64,000 nt of DNA from Diadema setosum. Its lineage: Eukaryota > Echinodermata > Echinoidea > Diadematoida > Diadematidae. Below the pieces are notes generated by a model. It was not told where the DNA came from, did no database searches, and saw only the letters and a program-made list of their open reading frames with translations. Each line of letters begins with the position of its first letter. Position 1 is the stretch's first letter. The stretch is taken from positions 39,737,455-39,801,454 of the forward strand of contig CM067066.1 of the NCBI GenBank assembly GCA_033980235.1, read 5' to 3'. The position numbers were made by a program, and so were the translations under genes. This document shows, piece after piece, positions 1 to 13,910 of the stretch.

Positions 1-1800
1 CAAGGATTCTTTTTTTTTTTTTTGGGGGGGGGGCGTATTTATAGGGGGTGGAGCCAAGATTTCTACACTCTGACCTGAGGTTTTGAGTAGAAACTTCTGC
101 CTTTTGCTTATTGCTGTATTTTTATATCTGTTTATTGCTGTTTTTACTAATAATGTATATTGCAAAGTCACCAAGGATTCAAGGAAGGACATTGTGGAAA
201 TAGACTCTCAGATATCTGAGCCAATCAGGAAGAAGTCAAACATATCTTGAGCTAAACATTTGGCTCACTAATATATTTGGGAAGATAAGGGGAAGTCTGA
301 GCTATTACTTGCATTTTTATGTGAACTTGGTAGTTCCTAACAATCCTGGATATCTCAGATGCTGGTTAAGTAGTACTGCTATACAGGTCATGCTGTGGCT
401 AACATACAACTTTAGGGGAAGAATCAAGTTCATAATTCTTCCTGAACTGTGGTAGAGACAGTAGTTAAAGATATTTGATTGCTCAAACATATAATCCAGA
501 ACAAAACAAAACCAAAATAGGGAATTCACACATGGCAAAAGGGATAAAAAGAAACAGCATTCACAATGATTTTTTTTTTTCAGACACATGGAATTGGAAT
601 CCACTACTAAATATGAATTGAAGGGCATACTTTGATGCCTTGCAAATATTGGATCACATGTATTTATGGCTGTAGTATGAACTTTTATGAAATATTTGTT
701 ATAACTGAGAGTGTATGTCATCTATTGTAGCAGTCAGCCCAGTGACCATGCAGCAATGCCTCTGTGACTTGAATATTTTATTCAGATAGACAGAAATTAT
801 GAGGAAACTAGTAAGTTTTATTGACAACTCAGGCAAAATGGGAAATGACAGTTTATGAAAATATATTGAACTTATTTACACAGGTGAAATTATCCAACTC
901 GATGCCATAGAATTATTCAACCTACATGTATTGACATTTAGTCATCATTTTCATTTTTTTTTCTAGTTTCATTCAAAATTTTCAATATGATGTCATACTT
1001 GCTTCATGTATATTAGAATTAAGTTCTAATAAAATCCTCTAAATCTGCTGTCAGTTGAAGGATAATTCTGAGAAAAGAGTGTCCACTCTAATTTGGTATT
1101 GTGCCGTACTTTCAGCATATACCATTCTCTTTGTCAATTTCACCCATTATGCCGTAGCTTTGTATTCTATCATTCTATCATTGTGATTGTAAAGTCCCAG
1201 CCCATGCATTGCAAATAGAGTTACCTCAAATTGGGCCGATAATTGTGAAGTCCCATGCATAGGAAATGAGGTTAGTTATCCCCTCTCTCGCCTTCAAATG
1301 AGCACGGTGCAATACTGATAATTGTGTTATTTCAGCCTAGTAGAGACAAGAGCCAGATTACCTGGAAGTTAGTGGACATGCTTGTTGATTGAAGATGTGA
1401 GTCACAATTTACTCAGGATGGATTCGCCCAAAAGATGCTGCGGATTGAGACCTGGTATTTGAAGTGATTAATGGAGAATGTAATTCAAATAATTTTGTCT
1501 TTGTGAAGTTCAGAAGTAACATCTGCATTTTGAAGCATCGTCTTACAATTCACATGTTGTACAAGGTGAAATAATCATTTTCTTTTAGTTTGTTCATTCC
1601 TTGTCAATGTCTTCTTTTATCTCCCCTCCTCTTCTCTTCCATCTCTTTTTTTTCAGTCTCCTATTTTGAAGAAATGTTGTTGCCAAGGAAGAAGTAGATA
1701 CATATTAATTTTCTTGATGCATTTACTTGTAACAACATCAGTTAATTTCACTAGATGTGTTATGAATGAACTTGTGTTTACAGGAGATACGCCGATGTTT

Positions 1801-1836
1801 TGTATGTGTATGTGTGTGTGGGTGTGTGTGTGTGAA
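1801..1836. repeat. (TG)n microsatellite
   Basis: Imperfect TG dinucleotide tract. Confidence 0.8.
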
Positions 1837-3460
1837 TATTTTCTATTGACAATCTTCACCTGTTTGTGTCAGCTGCCAGTAATCAACAATTACCCATATT
1901 TAGCTCGTAGTTTCAGTTTTGTGATGTAAATGGTACGACCTGATCTTCTTGTCCCCTACGTGATGCTTAATCTGAGAGTCAAGCGAAAGCAATTAGGGCC
2001 CCTGGAATGCACTTCTGAGATGTGATGGGGGAGATGTGTGCGTGTGTGTGAGAGAAAGATCAAGAGAGTCAGATAGACAGACTTACATACATCGAAGTCA
2101 AGACTGTGGCCAATTTGATGAATTTGATAGATGGTTGCACAAAATATTTTTAAAAAGTTTCTAGATATTTCGTTGATTTTAAAAATTAGAATATTGTGCC
2201 TTGAAATGGGCAGCATAAGACATCTGTATTAGAAAGGGGGAAAATGAACCCATTAATTGTGATGATGCGTCATTTTTGACAAATCAAGTGAATTCAGTAA
2301 TTGTTAAAACATAAACCTCTATCATCATTTTAATTCATTGGATTGTTAAAATTGGCTTGATTTTATGTTAATTGCCTTCTGACTCATTAAACATCAAGAA
2401 GGCATACAACTTATTGTTTGCAGCTGTACCGTACACTGATAGTTCATGAATTCAAAGTGTTATGACACATAAGCTGTAACAGAAAATTCTCACCTAAATA
2501 TGATGGAAGACTTGACATGGTTTTGCATTCTTCTACTGACTCTACCCAGCTCAAGCAAAACAAAATTCACTGGGATCTTTACTTCTGCATCCCACATAGT
2601 TCATGAAGTACGGCAATATTGACTTTAGGCGCGTTTGTATAGAATGTAGAGAGGGTGAATTGGGCAAGACACACGCTCTTGTGAAGAACTTGTAGGAGCT
2701 GGATGATGGTTTGCCGTCACACTTGGGGTTCTACCCCATTACAAGCTGCAAGTTGAGCGTGAAATGAGAAGCGCAGAGACCGGTACTATTTTGGTGAAGA
2801 GATTAGGAAAATTTAGTTCTGGTTTCCAGCCCATGGCGTCTCAAAGGGACATCTCACAAAGTCAACCTGAAGCGGAGAAGGGAGAAGAGACGTGGAAATG
2901 CCTTGTGAATAGAGAAAATTGGCAGCAATTGTTGCAAACTTTATATAATCAAATCAGAAATTAGGTCAAATATGATGCATGATTGGATGATGCATTTTAA
3001 AATGTGAAGCAGGCTGTAGTGATGCACAGATGATCACTAAGGTTACAGTATGAGATTATGCAGTATGCAGTGCATGGCACGTGGGCCATTAAAGATGAGC
3101 AGCACTGCAATCAGTAGTTAAAGGTGATGTTCAGAGTAGGACTGCTTTGTGCAGGAGAATGAGGAAAGGGATGGAGAGATGAAATTCCCAAAGGGGAAGA
3201 TCGAAGATTGGAGGAGAGGCTGATGAAGGTACATCACAAGCCGTCTTTAATCCAAAGCACCTGGAGAGTGGAGTATGTCGGATATAGTCAAGGGAGGGTG
3301 GAAATGGAATGAATGGACATGAGTTGCCTGTGAAAAATTCCATCATACTGCATTTTTTTTTCTGTTCTTAGTCAAGTTGGTATAAAGATACTGGCATTTC
3401 TGAAAAAATGCTACACACAGTAACAAGCACCAGTTTATGTTTCAGTGTGGTGAAATGTTT

Positions 3461-3636
3461 GGTTTGTTATGACACAGGAGTAAATACTGGGTTTCATTAC
3501 ACTGGAATGAACACTTGGCTTGTTAGTACATTGGAGTAAACTCTGGGTTTTGTTACACATGAGTAAACACTTGGCTTGTTAGTAATGTTATTGCACAGGA
3601 ATAAACACTGGATTTTGTTACACAGGAGTTAACACC
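3461..3636. repeat. Degenerate minisatellite, ~28-bp unit, six copies
   Basis: Repeats of the form G-G-x-T-T-T-G-T-T-A-x-ACACAGGAGTAAACACT; the fifth unit has an 8-9 base insertion. Confidence 0.7.
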
Positions 3637-6600
3637 AATTTGTCATTTCCATGAAAGTCAGCACAGGGAGTTATCTGTGTGGTTCTGTAGAAAAAAAAAT
3701 CAAAACTGATAATAGTTTGCCTGTCTAACTGGTCCTGTCTTTACCATGGAAAACTTGCATGGCTTATTAGAACAACAAGCTCCACTATGCTGTATGCATC
3801 TTTGTAGGTGCCTTCAGTCAAAGGGGAAATTCCATTATTTATATCATAATATTTTTCTTGTTTTGACATTTATCAGCTGTATGTGTAGTTTTATCAATCA
3901 CATTGTGACAAAGAAGGTTATGGATGCTACTTATAGCACAGAGTAATGATTTAGCATTGTGAGTCAGTCACTCACATTTTAACTAAAAATAGAGTGTTGA
4001 GAATAGTGTAAATTATGGTATGTGATTTAAATAACTGATTTCCTTCTGGAGGTAAAGAATCTATGATGTAATACATTTTAATTTTGTCAGCTTACTCGCA
4101 TTGCATGTAGGCATTTCTTTTTGCATCACTGAGCAAACCTGTTCTTTCCTGTTTTAATTGCTCTGTGCTCCAGAGGTCGCTTGTGGGCTTATTAATTCAT
4201 GATGAACCTAAGATGAGAGTGGTGGGGGTTTATATTCGAACGTAATGAAAGTTCATTATGCAACCACCCACTGAGGCACGCCTGACCCTTTAGTCCCTGA
4301 GATGTCACTTGAAGTCATTTCTGATGAGACTTACCTTGTTAAATATATTGTGTCATCACCTAAACTAGAATGAAATAACTCTCAGCTTGATCACAATATG
4401 AGCAAAGAACTAGAGAGGAGTCTTAATTGCACTTGGGACTTTCTGTCGCTCAGCCTGCAATATGCCAAAGAAAGTAGTGACCTACATGTGTATATATATA
4501 CAAGCCTATTCTATGGAGGTCTCCATTCTGTTCTAGTCACATGTGAACTGCTACAAGGCCCCGTTGAGATAATGTATTATAACTAGTCAAAAATTTCCTA
4601 TGTGGGTTGACTTTCATCTGCAGATGACAATACACATCTTTGTACTAAATCAAGTTCATCATTCCAGTCTTTTTAGTTTTAAGAATGTTGATGTGATATG
4701 AAATGATAGGTTAAATTGTCCAGCAGTTCAGACATAATTTTCCACAAATAGTCCCACCTTCCAAGGTACCCTTATATTGATAAAAAAAAAACAAATACCC
4801 CAACCCTCTTTTTCAAATTTTGGCTAAAAATGAGACAAAAGGACAAGAAGAAAGTTGTATGTGTCTAGAATGCCACGTCAGCAGACTTGCCCCTTTATAC
4901 CCAGACATCCTTATCTATAATCTTTGGACTTATTACACAAGGGTATTCCCAGAATTGTTCTGAATGTTAATCTCAATGATATCACACATTACTCATTGAC
5001 GACAAGAAGTGGGGGACAAATTGAATGTCTGCCAAACTAATTAGAATATTAACAGTTTGACTGTGGGTAGCAAGATTTCCTGATTGGGTGAGGGGAATGG
5101 GTGATTCAACCGGTTTGCCGGTGGCGTGAAAATTTGCACATTTCATTTCTTGTAGATATAGCTCGCCAAAATAATAATGTATCATATCTTTTTTGACACC
5201 TAACGCTGTGAGCAAGATTCCGTAGGCACTAGCTGTACAGTCAGCATAATGTGATTGACTTTTGATTTGTTCTGGCAATTAGCAGCTTATGTGTGATGTA
5301 CAACCTGCTGTGATTTTAGTCACAAGTGTGTGTGTCACATGACTTTTAATTTGCTGAAATTGTATTTAACGAGACTGCTAATTATTTCCTTGAGGGGAGG
5401 AAAGGTTTTGGTGGTGCTACTTTGGAACGTTTCCAGCGACCTGGGAGGTTAGATGTCGAGTTTGCTTAAAAAATTAATTATCCCAAAAGATTATCTGCTG
5501 TCATCTTGCCTGGATCTTTCCTCCTTTATGCCCCGTTAGGGATGTGGCATCCATTCGATGAGGAATAGTGAATGCCACTTAGCATTCCTCTAAATGTCTC
5601 ATTTATCAGATGGGATATGCATGAGACAAACCATAGAACAGAAAAGAACCCTCAATTTTCTTGTCTTATCAGAGTACACTTCTTTTGTATGTAATTTCAC
5701 TGCGTGCAGGGAGAAATATCAACAGCTATATCGATTCACGTTGTTATACTATTCATCCACAACAATGAGCCATGGTCAATGTGGCATGCTGGAATAATTG
5801 TCCCCAGACAGAGTTTCTCGGCCTTTTCAAGGGCAGCCAGACAACAGCTGCTGAGATGTACAAAGGGTATAAAACAAGTGCAACAACTTCACACTACTTT
5901 AGTTGGGTCCTCATGTTGGTATGCTGTGAATCAATAACTTGAAATAAGTAATGTTTTATTCTACATCCCTTCATGGACACCATGAAATTTGAATGTCAAA
6001 AAGAAAAACATTAAACATCAAGGAAATGAAGCACAATATCGTTTGCTTTACTTCTCTGGAATGTGTGTGGAATGTGTGTGTGTTTTTACAACAGACATAA
6101 CAAAAGGCCAGTTCTATGAATACTGTAGGAGTGACAACAGTTTATGAGAATCATATTGGTGAAAAGAATAAATACTGTAAAAATAACAAATTTAATGTCA
6201 CTTCATATTTTGTGCTGCCTCTCATTTAAAATCAATAATTAGTAAATGATACTGAAATTTCTTCTGATGAGACACATAAAAAATTGTTAATACAAGCAGA
6301 TGTGCATATTTATCCTCTATTGTATAGGCTTACATATTGTCCGGTGTCCTAGATTGTATATATTTGAATGATACTGATAGTTAAATCATTAACACTCTCT
6401 TTTTCATCAACTGTGTGGATTCTTAAAGGATGCACAAATTAAGTTGCTTAGAAGTAGGTCTTTTCATGAGGTTAGTTGTGAAATGTCTTCTTGCTGGGGA
6501 GCTGTTTGATATGGGATATAGTGGCATTGTCTTTTTTGGTAGTTGGTACAGTCACCACCTTTTTAGTGGGACTTGGCTGAATGGGAGCACCCCTCAGTTG

Positions 6601-8589
6601 GACAATATCACAGCACCATAACATTTACAGGGCAAATCTTTGTAGCTAAAAGGGACTGAGATGTTAATCCAATGAACTTCAGTTTTTATCAAATTTTCAT
6701 ACAAGATTCAGGATTCTTTATGTTTAGAGTAAAAACCAGACACATTTGATCATCATGGCATGAAGTTTTCGTGAATTGTCATTGGTATTCAGTACATTGT
6801 GTAGACAAAAACTTTCATGTGCATTTTACTTTCAGGAATCTTTTTTTTTTTTTTTTCTGTGTGAAATTCACAAAAGTCTCATGCACACGAATATTGCTGG
6901 TTTAGAGTGTTGAAGCTTATTCCATGGTTGTCCCAAGTAAGCGGTGGCGATTGTACTATCTCGACTGTTCCTAGCCCCTGGCTTACAGTTACAAGGCTGT
7001 TGTCAGTCTCTATAGCCATGTAATGTTAGGTGTGGTCACATTCTTAGCAAAACAAAGTCTTTTCCACCACTTTGCCACCTTGTGAGACATGACTTTCTTG
7101 CATATCACAGCTACCGGTGTCAGTCTCTCCTTTTTCCAAATCAAATTTCTTCTCTATCTCTTGACAGCTCCACGTGAAAAGGACAAACCCTATGTCATAA
7201 GAGACCTTGTACACTGTATTATACCAGGTACAAAGGGACTTGTGGTCCTTCACAACATTTGTCACCTCAAAATGATACATGTGAAGTCTTATGAGGTTGC
7301 TCTTGCTCTGCATCTTTTTTTGTTCTTTTTTTTTTTGGGGGGGGGGGTAGTGGGTCATGAATGTCTTAGAATCAAATGACCCAGCCTTTGTAATTATGAA
7401 TCATCTTTTTTGTTTACGTCATAGAGATGCATCTCTAACTTCAGTGACTTTTTACTTGTCACTTTTTAGTTTAAGAAAAATGGTACAGAAATGATCATGT
7501 ATGTTTGCTTGAAGTTCTGTATTTGGAAGTTTGTGTGTTTCATTTATAAGTCATAATTTGATAAATACTTGTGCTGCATTGGGTTTTGCATTTGAATGAA
7601 GACAAGTCAGTTTGTTTCAGTCATAACAGTTGTTGTATCCTTGGTGAATTCAGCATAAATATGGGGAATTTATTTGTACTAATTTCCAATGGCCCTCTTT
7701 TAACTTTACTTCCTAGACCCTCACACAGAACCATTCATTATGATATGATGAATGCATCAAAAGGTTAGTCAGCAGATTAGTAGACATTGTCATTTGACAT
7801 CATGTGCTATCACTTGCATAGCACCCCTTAACTCCTGTCTTTATCTGAAGTGTTTAAATATTTCACATTTCCGGAAAGACATATTATAAATGGCTTTTCC
7901 CTGATGTGTCAAGTCAGTTATGCTGTGACACAGCTTTCCTTAAACAAACTAATTCTTCCATAATATTATATTTCAGTGTAGAAATTTGGGTCTATTATTG
8001 TAGACTAGTCCTTTCCTCATCTCCTGATTGGTGTGGTGGACACAGAGAGCCTGGAAGATTGATGGACTCACAGGTTATGGAATGCCAAGCGTGACTGAGA
8101 TGTTGCGGACACAATTCATTCAATGTTGTTCAAGGGACTAATCCAACTTCCAGGCCATGGCTGCAGAATAGTTGAGACACAAAAATCACCACAAAAATTT
8201 AATTGGCAATATTGTTACAGTTTGTGAAGAGAAGTTTACAAATACTATGAATGTAGGCTAGAATAAAAGGTCAACAGACAAAATATACTTTCCAGTATTA
8301 CCTAAAAAGAAATATATACATATTTAATAGCGATTGGTAATTATGATTATGGACAGTTGCAAGGATAAAGTTTCAAATGTGATATGATTTGAACAGAACT
8401 TACATTTATTATCACCTTATGTGAAATTTCATTGTTAGTAAGTCTTGTACGTCATCGTAGTAAGGATTTCTGTCAATGTATACCAAATAACTACATGATA
8501 TTCAGAAATACTATTCCTGTATTTATCAGAGATTGCTAGATTAAAAGCTAATGTTGCTACAAATAAGGAATATACGGTCGAGTTTAACA

Positions 8590-8938
8590 TAACCCATTGA
8601 GGATGTGCTGATTTTGCTATACAAGTATTATGCATTTCCCATAGACACCTGCCCAAGTATATTTGAAGAGTTTGTTTGCAAAAACCAATAAGTCCATTTT
8701 TGAAGATTTTGAAGTACGGTCTCTGTCATAAAGTACAAAATAATACCTTTTAAATGATATATTGGTCACTACATATAAAGGTATATTTTTTAAGTTATGG
8801 TCAAAAGAAGCAAAAATTTTCTTATTATTCTCTTTATTTTTCTTGACCTTTAATCGCAAATATCTCCATTTGACAAATATGGACTTATCGGTTTTTGCAA
8901 ACAAACTCTTCATTTGGGACTAGTGTTCAATGGGTTAA
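8590..8938. mobile_element. 93-bp-type TTAA mini-element (family B) interrupted by a 245-bp foldback element
   Basis: The left part (TAACCCATTGAGGATG, then GATTTTGCT, CATTTCCCATAGACACC, AGTATA) and the right part (GGACTAG, TTCAATGGGTTAA at 8917-8938) together match the other family B copies. A foldback insertion at 8666-8910 with arms AAGAGTTTGTTTGCAAAAACC splits it. Flanks of the insertion are TATTTG (left) and CATTTG (right), consistent with a 5-6 bp target duplication. Confidence 0.7.
8666..8910. mobile_element. Foldback element nested in a family B copy
   Basis: Inverted arms of about 35 bases: AAGAGTTTGTTTGC through AAGTCCAT at the left, and the reverse complement ending CAAACAAACTCTT at the right, with one mismatch in the first 30. 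The interior is AT-rich with no ORF of interest. Confidence 0.7.
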
Positions 8939-10040
8939 ATGAGTTGAAAGATGTCTTCTTCTCTCTCTGTGTCTCGAAAAAAGGTGACTATGCAATCAAT
9001 AAAACAACTATATATCACATACCAATATATGTAAAGCATTTGTATGATATAGGCCTAATTGGTGTAATGCATCATATAAGATAAAAAAACTTTATGAGAA
9101 AAGTCTGAATGTGGTAACATAATATCGCCCATCTCATAACATCCATCCAAATGTGTAAGGATTTGAACTTTCTTATATTTTTACATATTTTATGAGATGA
9201 GAGATAAGTCCCTTTAAGTTCAGCTGAAAATCGATCAATTTGTAAACTGGGATGCGGCACTGTAGGAGGAGGATCAGGTAGCTGTTAAGCTGTTTGAATG
9301 TAGTCACAATGATGTATTCTTCAGATGTGCCCTTTGATGTATCCCCCGGCAGAGAAGCCATTTTCCCGCCTGTCTTATTTGCCATGCTTTGCTCATCAAG
9401 GCTTTGTCCAGATAGAATGAAATGCTGTCAGACATTGTCAAAGATCATTGTTACGTACAAAAAAGAAACATTTACCCAAACCCTTTTGAGAAATAGTTGA
9501 GATCTTTATCTATACTCACATGTAAACTCAACCCATGTGCTTATAATGTTTTTGTTGTTTCTATTTCTGGGTATGCATGAATGGATATGTTTTGCCAACA
9601 AAGACGACTGACCAAGTTAATTGTAATTCTTGCATTTTCATCTTCCTGCCTCGACTGTTTCTAGCAGATTCTTCCCATTCTTTAATATTGAATGTCATAA
9701 TCCACAATGTCTTCTAATCAGAAGGAGCATTTTCATATCTTCCCTCCGGGCAAGTGCACTTTATTTCAAAAGTGCAGGTGAACTTTCACGAACATGAGGT
9801 AGAGGGATTTTGGGGGGTTGAACGTGACATGTTTTTTGTGTGATGATGACATGAAGGGCTGAACAAGTTCATGCCTTTTTCCCCGCTCTCTCCAAGGAGC
9901 ATAAAATGCCCTGTAGGACTCTGAATTACCACCAGCTTCCTTTTTTTCCCTATCAGTTGATTTCATCATTGTGAATACTCGTGGTAGCTAGAGAGACTTG
10001 TCATTTGTATGTAATGACTTACATAGAGCCTGAGCCAGAG

Positions 10041-10608
10041 TTAAAGGACAAGTTCACCTTCATAAACATAAGGATTGAGAGAATGTAGCAATATTAGTAG
10101 AACACATCATTGAAAGTTTGAGGAAAATCAGACAATCGGTTCAAAAATTATGAATTTTTGAAGTTTTTGTGCAGTCACCGCTGGATGAGAAGACTACTGC
10201 AGCGTATGATGTCACATGAGTACAACAATATAAGGAAACTATAAAGAGAATTTAACAAAATTTCATCTTTTGAAAAAAAGTGCACATTCCCTTGACTCCT
10301 TACTGACATATGTTATGGGTAATATTATTCCCCCTTCCTTTAGAAAGAGGCAAGTCAAGTGCTCTTTTATTATGTGAAAAAAATGAAAATATGTTGAATT
10401 TTCTTTACATTTTCTTTATACTGTTGTACGCATATGACATCACAAGCTGTAGTAGTCTCCTCATCCACCAGCTCCAACACAAAAATGTTAAAAATTCATA
10501 ACTTTTGCATCGATTGTCTAATTTTCCTCAAACTTTCACTGATGTGTTCTACTAATATTGCTGCATTCTCTCAATCCTTATGTTTATGAAGGTGAACTTG
10601 TCCTTTAA
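10041..10608. mobile_element. 568-bp foldback MITE, family A copy 1 (intact)
   Basis: The outermost 40 bases at each end are perfect inverted repeats beginning TTAAAGGACAAGTTCACC. Weaker pairing extends inward through much of the element (the arms carry the 'aacacatca' and 'attatgaattttt' segments). There is no real coding capacity: the short ORF inside recurs, in related form, in copy 2 because the DNA is repeated. TTAA at both borders may be the target duplication. Same length class as 22623-23188. Confidence 0.8.
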
Positions 10609-12800
10609 AGGCAAATCTGAAAGGACCAGGTCTGAACTGTAGACTGGAGAAGATCCTCATTTTTCACTCTCCCCGTCTCCTGATGCTACGGGAGATGCAA
10701 GATGATTAAAATGAGATTCAGATTTGGAGGAGACGGTTCGTAGAGAGTTCAGAAATACTCTTTTTTTTCTCTCTCTCTGGTTTCATTTGTATGTCTGGCA
10801 TATTTTTTTTTTTTCAACGAAGGATATTTGCTATCTTTGTGAGAGTGGCAGAAATGGCAAATATTGTATGTTGCTTCATTTGTAACATTACATATTGCAA
10901 TGCTTGTGACTTTGGTTTTGGTAAATTGCAATATTGAAGTGTTTTGTTACAAGCCCTCTCCCGACACAATGTTACCTTGCTTTGGAAGCTATAATACTTC
11001 AGAGATTTCTGTTCTATACGACAATCAAATATTCATTGTTCTGGAGATATTCTTTATCTAGTGGGAGGGGACATTTTTAATATCAAGATATGTGGAGTAG
11101 AGGAGTGTGGAGTGTGCAAAATTTATTATATTTGCTGGACAAGTCCAGGCAAAAAAAGAGGCTTTTGTGCTTTAACTCTTGGGTCCACTAGTGTGAAATA
11201 CTTTTGACATCTTATGTAGATATCTGTAGCTGGCTTGTGGGTATATAGTGCACATTGCTGCATTTGCTAATAAAGCACGCATGAGAATAATTGGATAAGT
11301 ATGTCAATATATCCATACTCTAGATATTCAATTAAGCATGAAATTCTGTGCCATGGAGCAAAAATTCCAATTGAGTTGTCACTGTCAAGGTAGCATCCCT
11401 CCTCTCGGGCTCCGACGCTAAGTGATAGCATCAATATTACGTTTCGTGCAAGCTTTTTGACTCGGGAACAGGGCATTGCAGACTATTCATCAGTGAGCCA
11501 ATACATACCAGTCTACGAGCAAACTGTGAGATAGGAAAGTGTCTGGATTTAATGTAATAAAGGGATGATGTGGGGATGCAGGAAGGAGAAAACTACAGCA
11601 GGCGTCAGAAACATTTCAAAGAAATGCCCCCCATTCAAGACTTTGTGGATGCATACTGATGAAGCACCTCATGTGTTTAGAAATAAAGGCACTAACCATA
11701 ATGTGCCTTGGAAAGATGGATAACTGCAGACTGTATAGTTTTAACCACCTTTCAGAAAATCTCAGGTGTGAATATAGCTCCGACATTACTCCCAAACTAT
11801 TTCCGTTTTCTGTTTGTTTCAGTATACCATACATTATATGCTCCATTTGTTCAAATCAGTGTCTCTTTTCTTGATCTGATTACATGCCACTCAGAATTAA
11901 CATTTTTTTTTATGCCTGTCCTCCATTGAGATCTTTTGCCTTAAAAAAAAAAATAAAATCTTGCAACAACATTTGATGAGGAGGCCTAGCTATAAACATG
12001 TAGCTGACATTGGACTTACTTTGGTTCATCTTCACCCCCCCCCCCCCCCCAAGGTATTTCAAATTATTTGTAGTAGTCAAAAGCTTCCTGAGCAGCTGCA
12101 AATTCCATCCCTTCACTAATACTCACCATTATTTTTCAATTTGATGATGTAACATTGTAATTGATGATAATACACTGATAAGTAATGATACATATTTGTT
12201 TACATTATTCCTAATAGTCCTTTATTCTCAACAGTTAAATAAGACATTCTTTTGTAGGTTTGGTGATGAGATATTCACTTATCATCAGGCACAGCTTTTC
12301 GTGGAAATCTGTTTGCATAGACACCTGTGTGTTCAGTGATAATTTACTTGAGTGAACTTGCCCTGAGTGTGAATATGTTACATCCGTGGAGTGTGAACAA
12401 AGTTTCATAGAGATGCGTGACTGGGAATGAGGGATCATGGATCAGTGGTGGATAATGTGACAATTGGGTATTTACAGCTCAACAAAAACTTCCTGCATGT
12501 TAAGAGAGATCTAACCACAGGAGCCAATTTGCTACTCCAAATAACTTTGATTAGGCAAATATGACAGTGCAGGAGGTCAGAAGCTATTTTGAATAGGTAT
12601 TAGGTTCTTCTCTTAAATGTTGATTGCTTCCTAATCACTGAGAACGATCAATTTGAAGAAATTTAAAAAACTTTAGCATAAAAACTGAAACTAGTGGTAC
12701 ATAAAGTTGCAAAAGAAAAGAAACTGTTTTTAAAAAGATAGATGATTTTATCTTGTAATCTACAATGCTAGCTTACCCCTTAGAGTCCTCAGTGTTGCAG

Positions 12801-13253
12801 TACAGTTGAACCTCTCGTATCCGGACAAGTCGAGAACGGGGCTCATCCGGATAAGGGATTTGGCCGGATATGGGAGACTCAATGCTCTATACATGTACAT
12901 ATACATACACATGTACTGATGCAGCCCATTGTAGTACCACATGTAGTAATGTGTATACTGCAACCTTTTCATTGTTACACTCAGTAACAGACCCCAAAAT
13001 AGAGGTTTGTGTTTGCAAGAATGAAATCATTTTCTTTTATAAATTCTTGGGATGATTTACCTAAATAATTATTAAGAAATGTATCAAGTATATGTAATTC
13101 ATGTGTGTTTGTGTAGGAGTTCACATGGAGTTGGGAATCCCCCTTTCCTCCCGTAATCATAATATTTAAAAAAAAAAAAATCACGGCGAGATTGCGTCCG
13201 TATAATAGAGAGATCCGGATAAAGGGAGGCCGGATAATAGAGGTTCAACTGTA
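12801..13253. mobile_element. pogo/Tigger-like MITE with TA target duplication
   Basis: The element is flanked by TA on both sides (12801-12802 and 13252-13253). It has terminal inverted repeats starting CAGTTGAACCTCT and containing TATCCGG; the inner arms also hold several CCGGATA copies. The ~449-bp body has no transposase ORF. TA duplication and CAGT...AACCTC ends are typical of Tc1/mariner-superfamily pogo/Tigger elements. The interior has A- and T-rich runs and a TACATGTA palindrome. Confidence 0.7.
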
Positions 13254-13733
13254 TTCATTTTCTACCTGTCCATGGGATGCTAACTTTAACGTCTTGTCCT
13301 TATTGATATATTGTCCAGCTATCTATTTGTGATTTATTGACTATTTATGCTTCCACAGATGGATGGAGCCAGCGTGAAGGCAATGCTAAGAAAACAAAAA
13401 CCACTCTTAGAGTGACGTGCAGCTGTATCTGTCTTCTTGATGTGACCTCTGCCGTAAATTGGTTGAGTGGTGGTCAGTACTGGCCATGGTGTAAAACTTT
13501 GAACCAATAAACAGCCTCCTGGGATGTGACCAGACACACCGACCATTCTGTGATTCCATCTAGAGACAGTAGTGTCCTTACTGTCCATCCTTTCATTTTC
13601 TGGTCTGCTACCAGCTTTTGACATGAAGGGAAAATTATCAAATAAATTGAAGTTGAGTTTTCTTTGAAAGACTGATTGAGCTAAGTAAAAGAGTCAAAGT
13701 TTTATTGAAATTGAACAAAAGTAAGAAGATAAT

Positions 13734-13910
13734 GGGGGTATACTCTTGTGTAGTGGATAAGATTCTGACTTTCAAACGGATGCCCTGAGTTTGAGTCCTG
13801 CCATATGATCATGTTGTTGGATGAGATGTTTTTACCAATGTAATCCCTCTCGACCAAGGTGTAAACTGGGTACCCAACAATGTTGGGTAATGATACTGTG
13901 TCATTTACTA
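13734..13910 (+). mobile_element. tRNA-derived SINE just upstream of exon 1
   Basis: An A-box-like TTGTGTAGTGG at 13747-13757 and a B-box-like AGTTTGAGTCC at 13788-13798 are spaced as in a tRNA-derived RNA polymerase III promoter. A tRNA-unrelated body with CTCTCGACCAAGGTG and AACTGGGTACCC follows. That body motif (a 'gggtacc' core) is typical of SINEs in echinoderms and some other marine invertebrates, by recall. The element ends about 120 bases before the exon 1 acceptor. It is not an intact tRNA gene: the acceptor stem does not pair. Confidence 0.6.

Larger units (their letters stand above)
1..8589. other. Non-coding flank or 5' intron; no exon recognised
   Basis: Begins with a T15G10 run. 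Apart from the minisatellite at 3461 and simple repeats, I see only short chance ORFs. The 98-codon minus ORF at 4982-5278 has no recognisable features. It could hold 5' UTR exons of the gene, which cannot be located from sequence alone. Confidence 0.5.

Noticed and set aside
13344..13430. Possible 5' coding exon after an acceptor-like CTTCCACAG (MDGASVKAMLRKQ)
   Set aside because: The frame stops after 18 codons with only a weak donor nearby and no match to the family N-terminus.
13334..13624. 96-codon minus-strand ORF with ATG, 400 bases before exon 1
   Set aside because: GC is somewhat raised, but there is no recognisable domain or promoter, and the length is within chance expectation.
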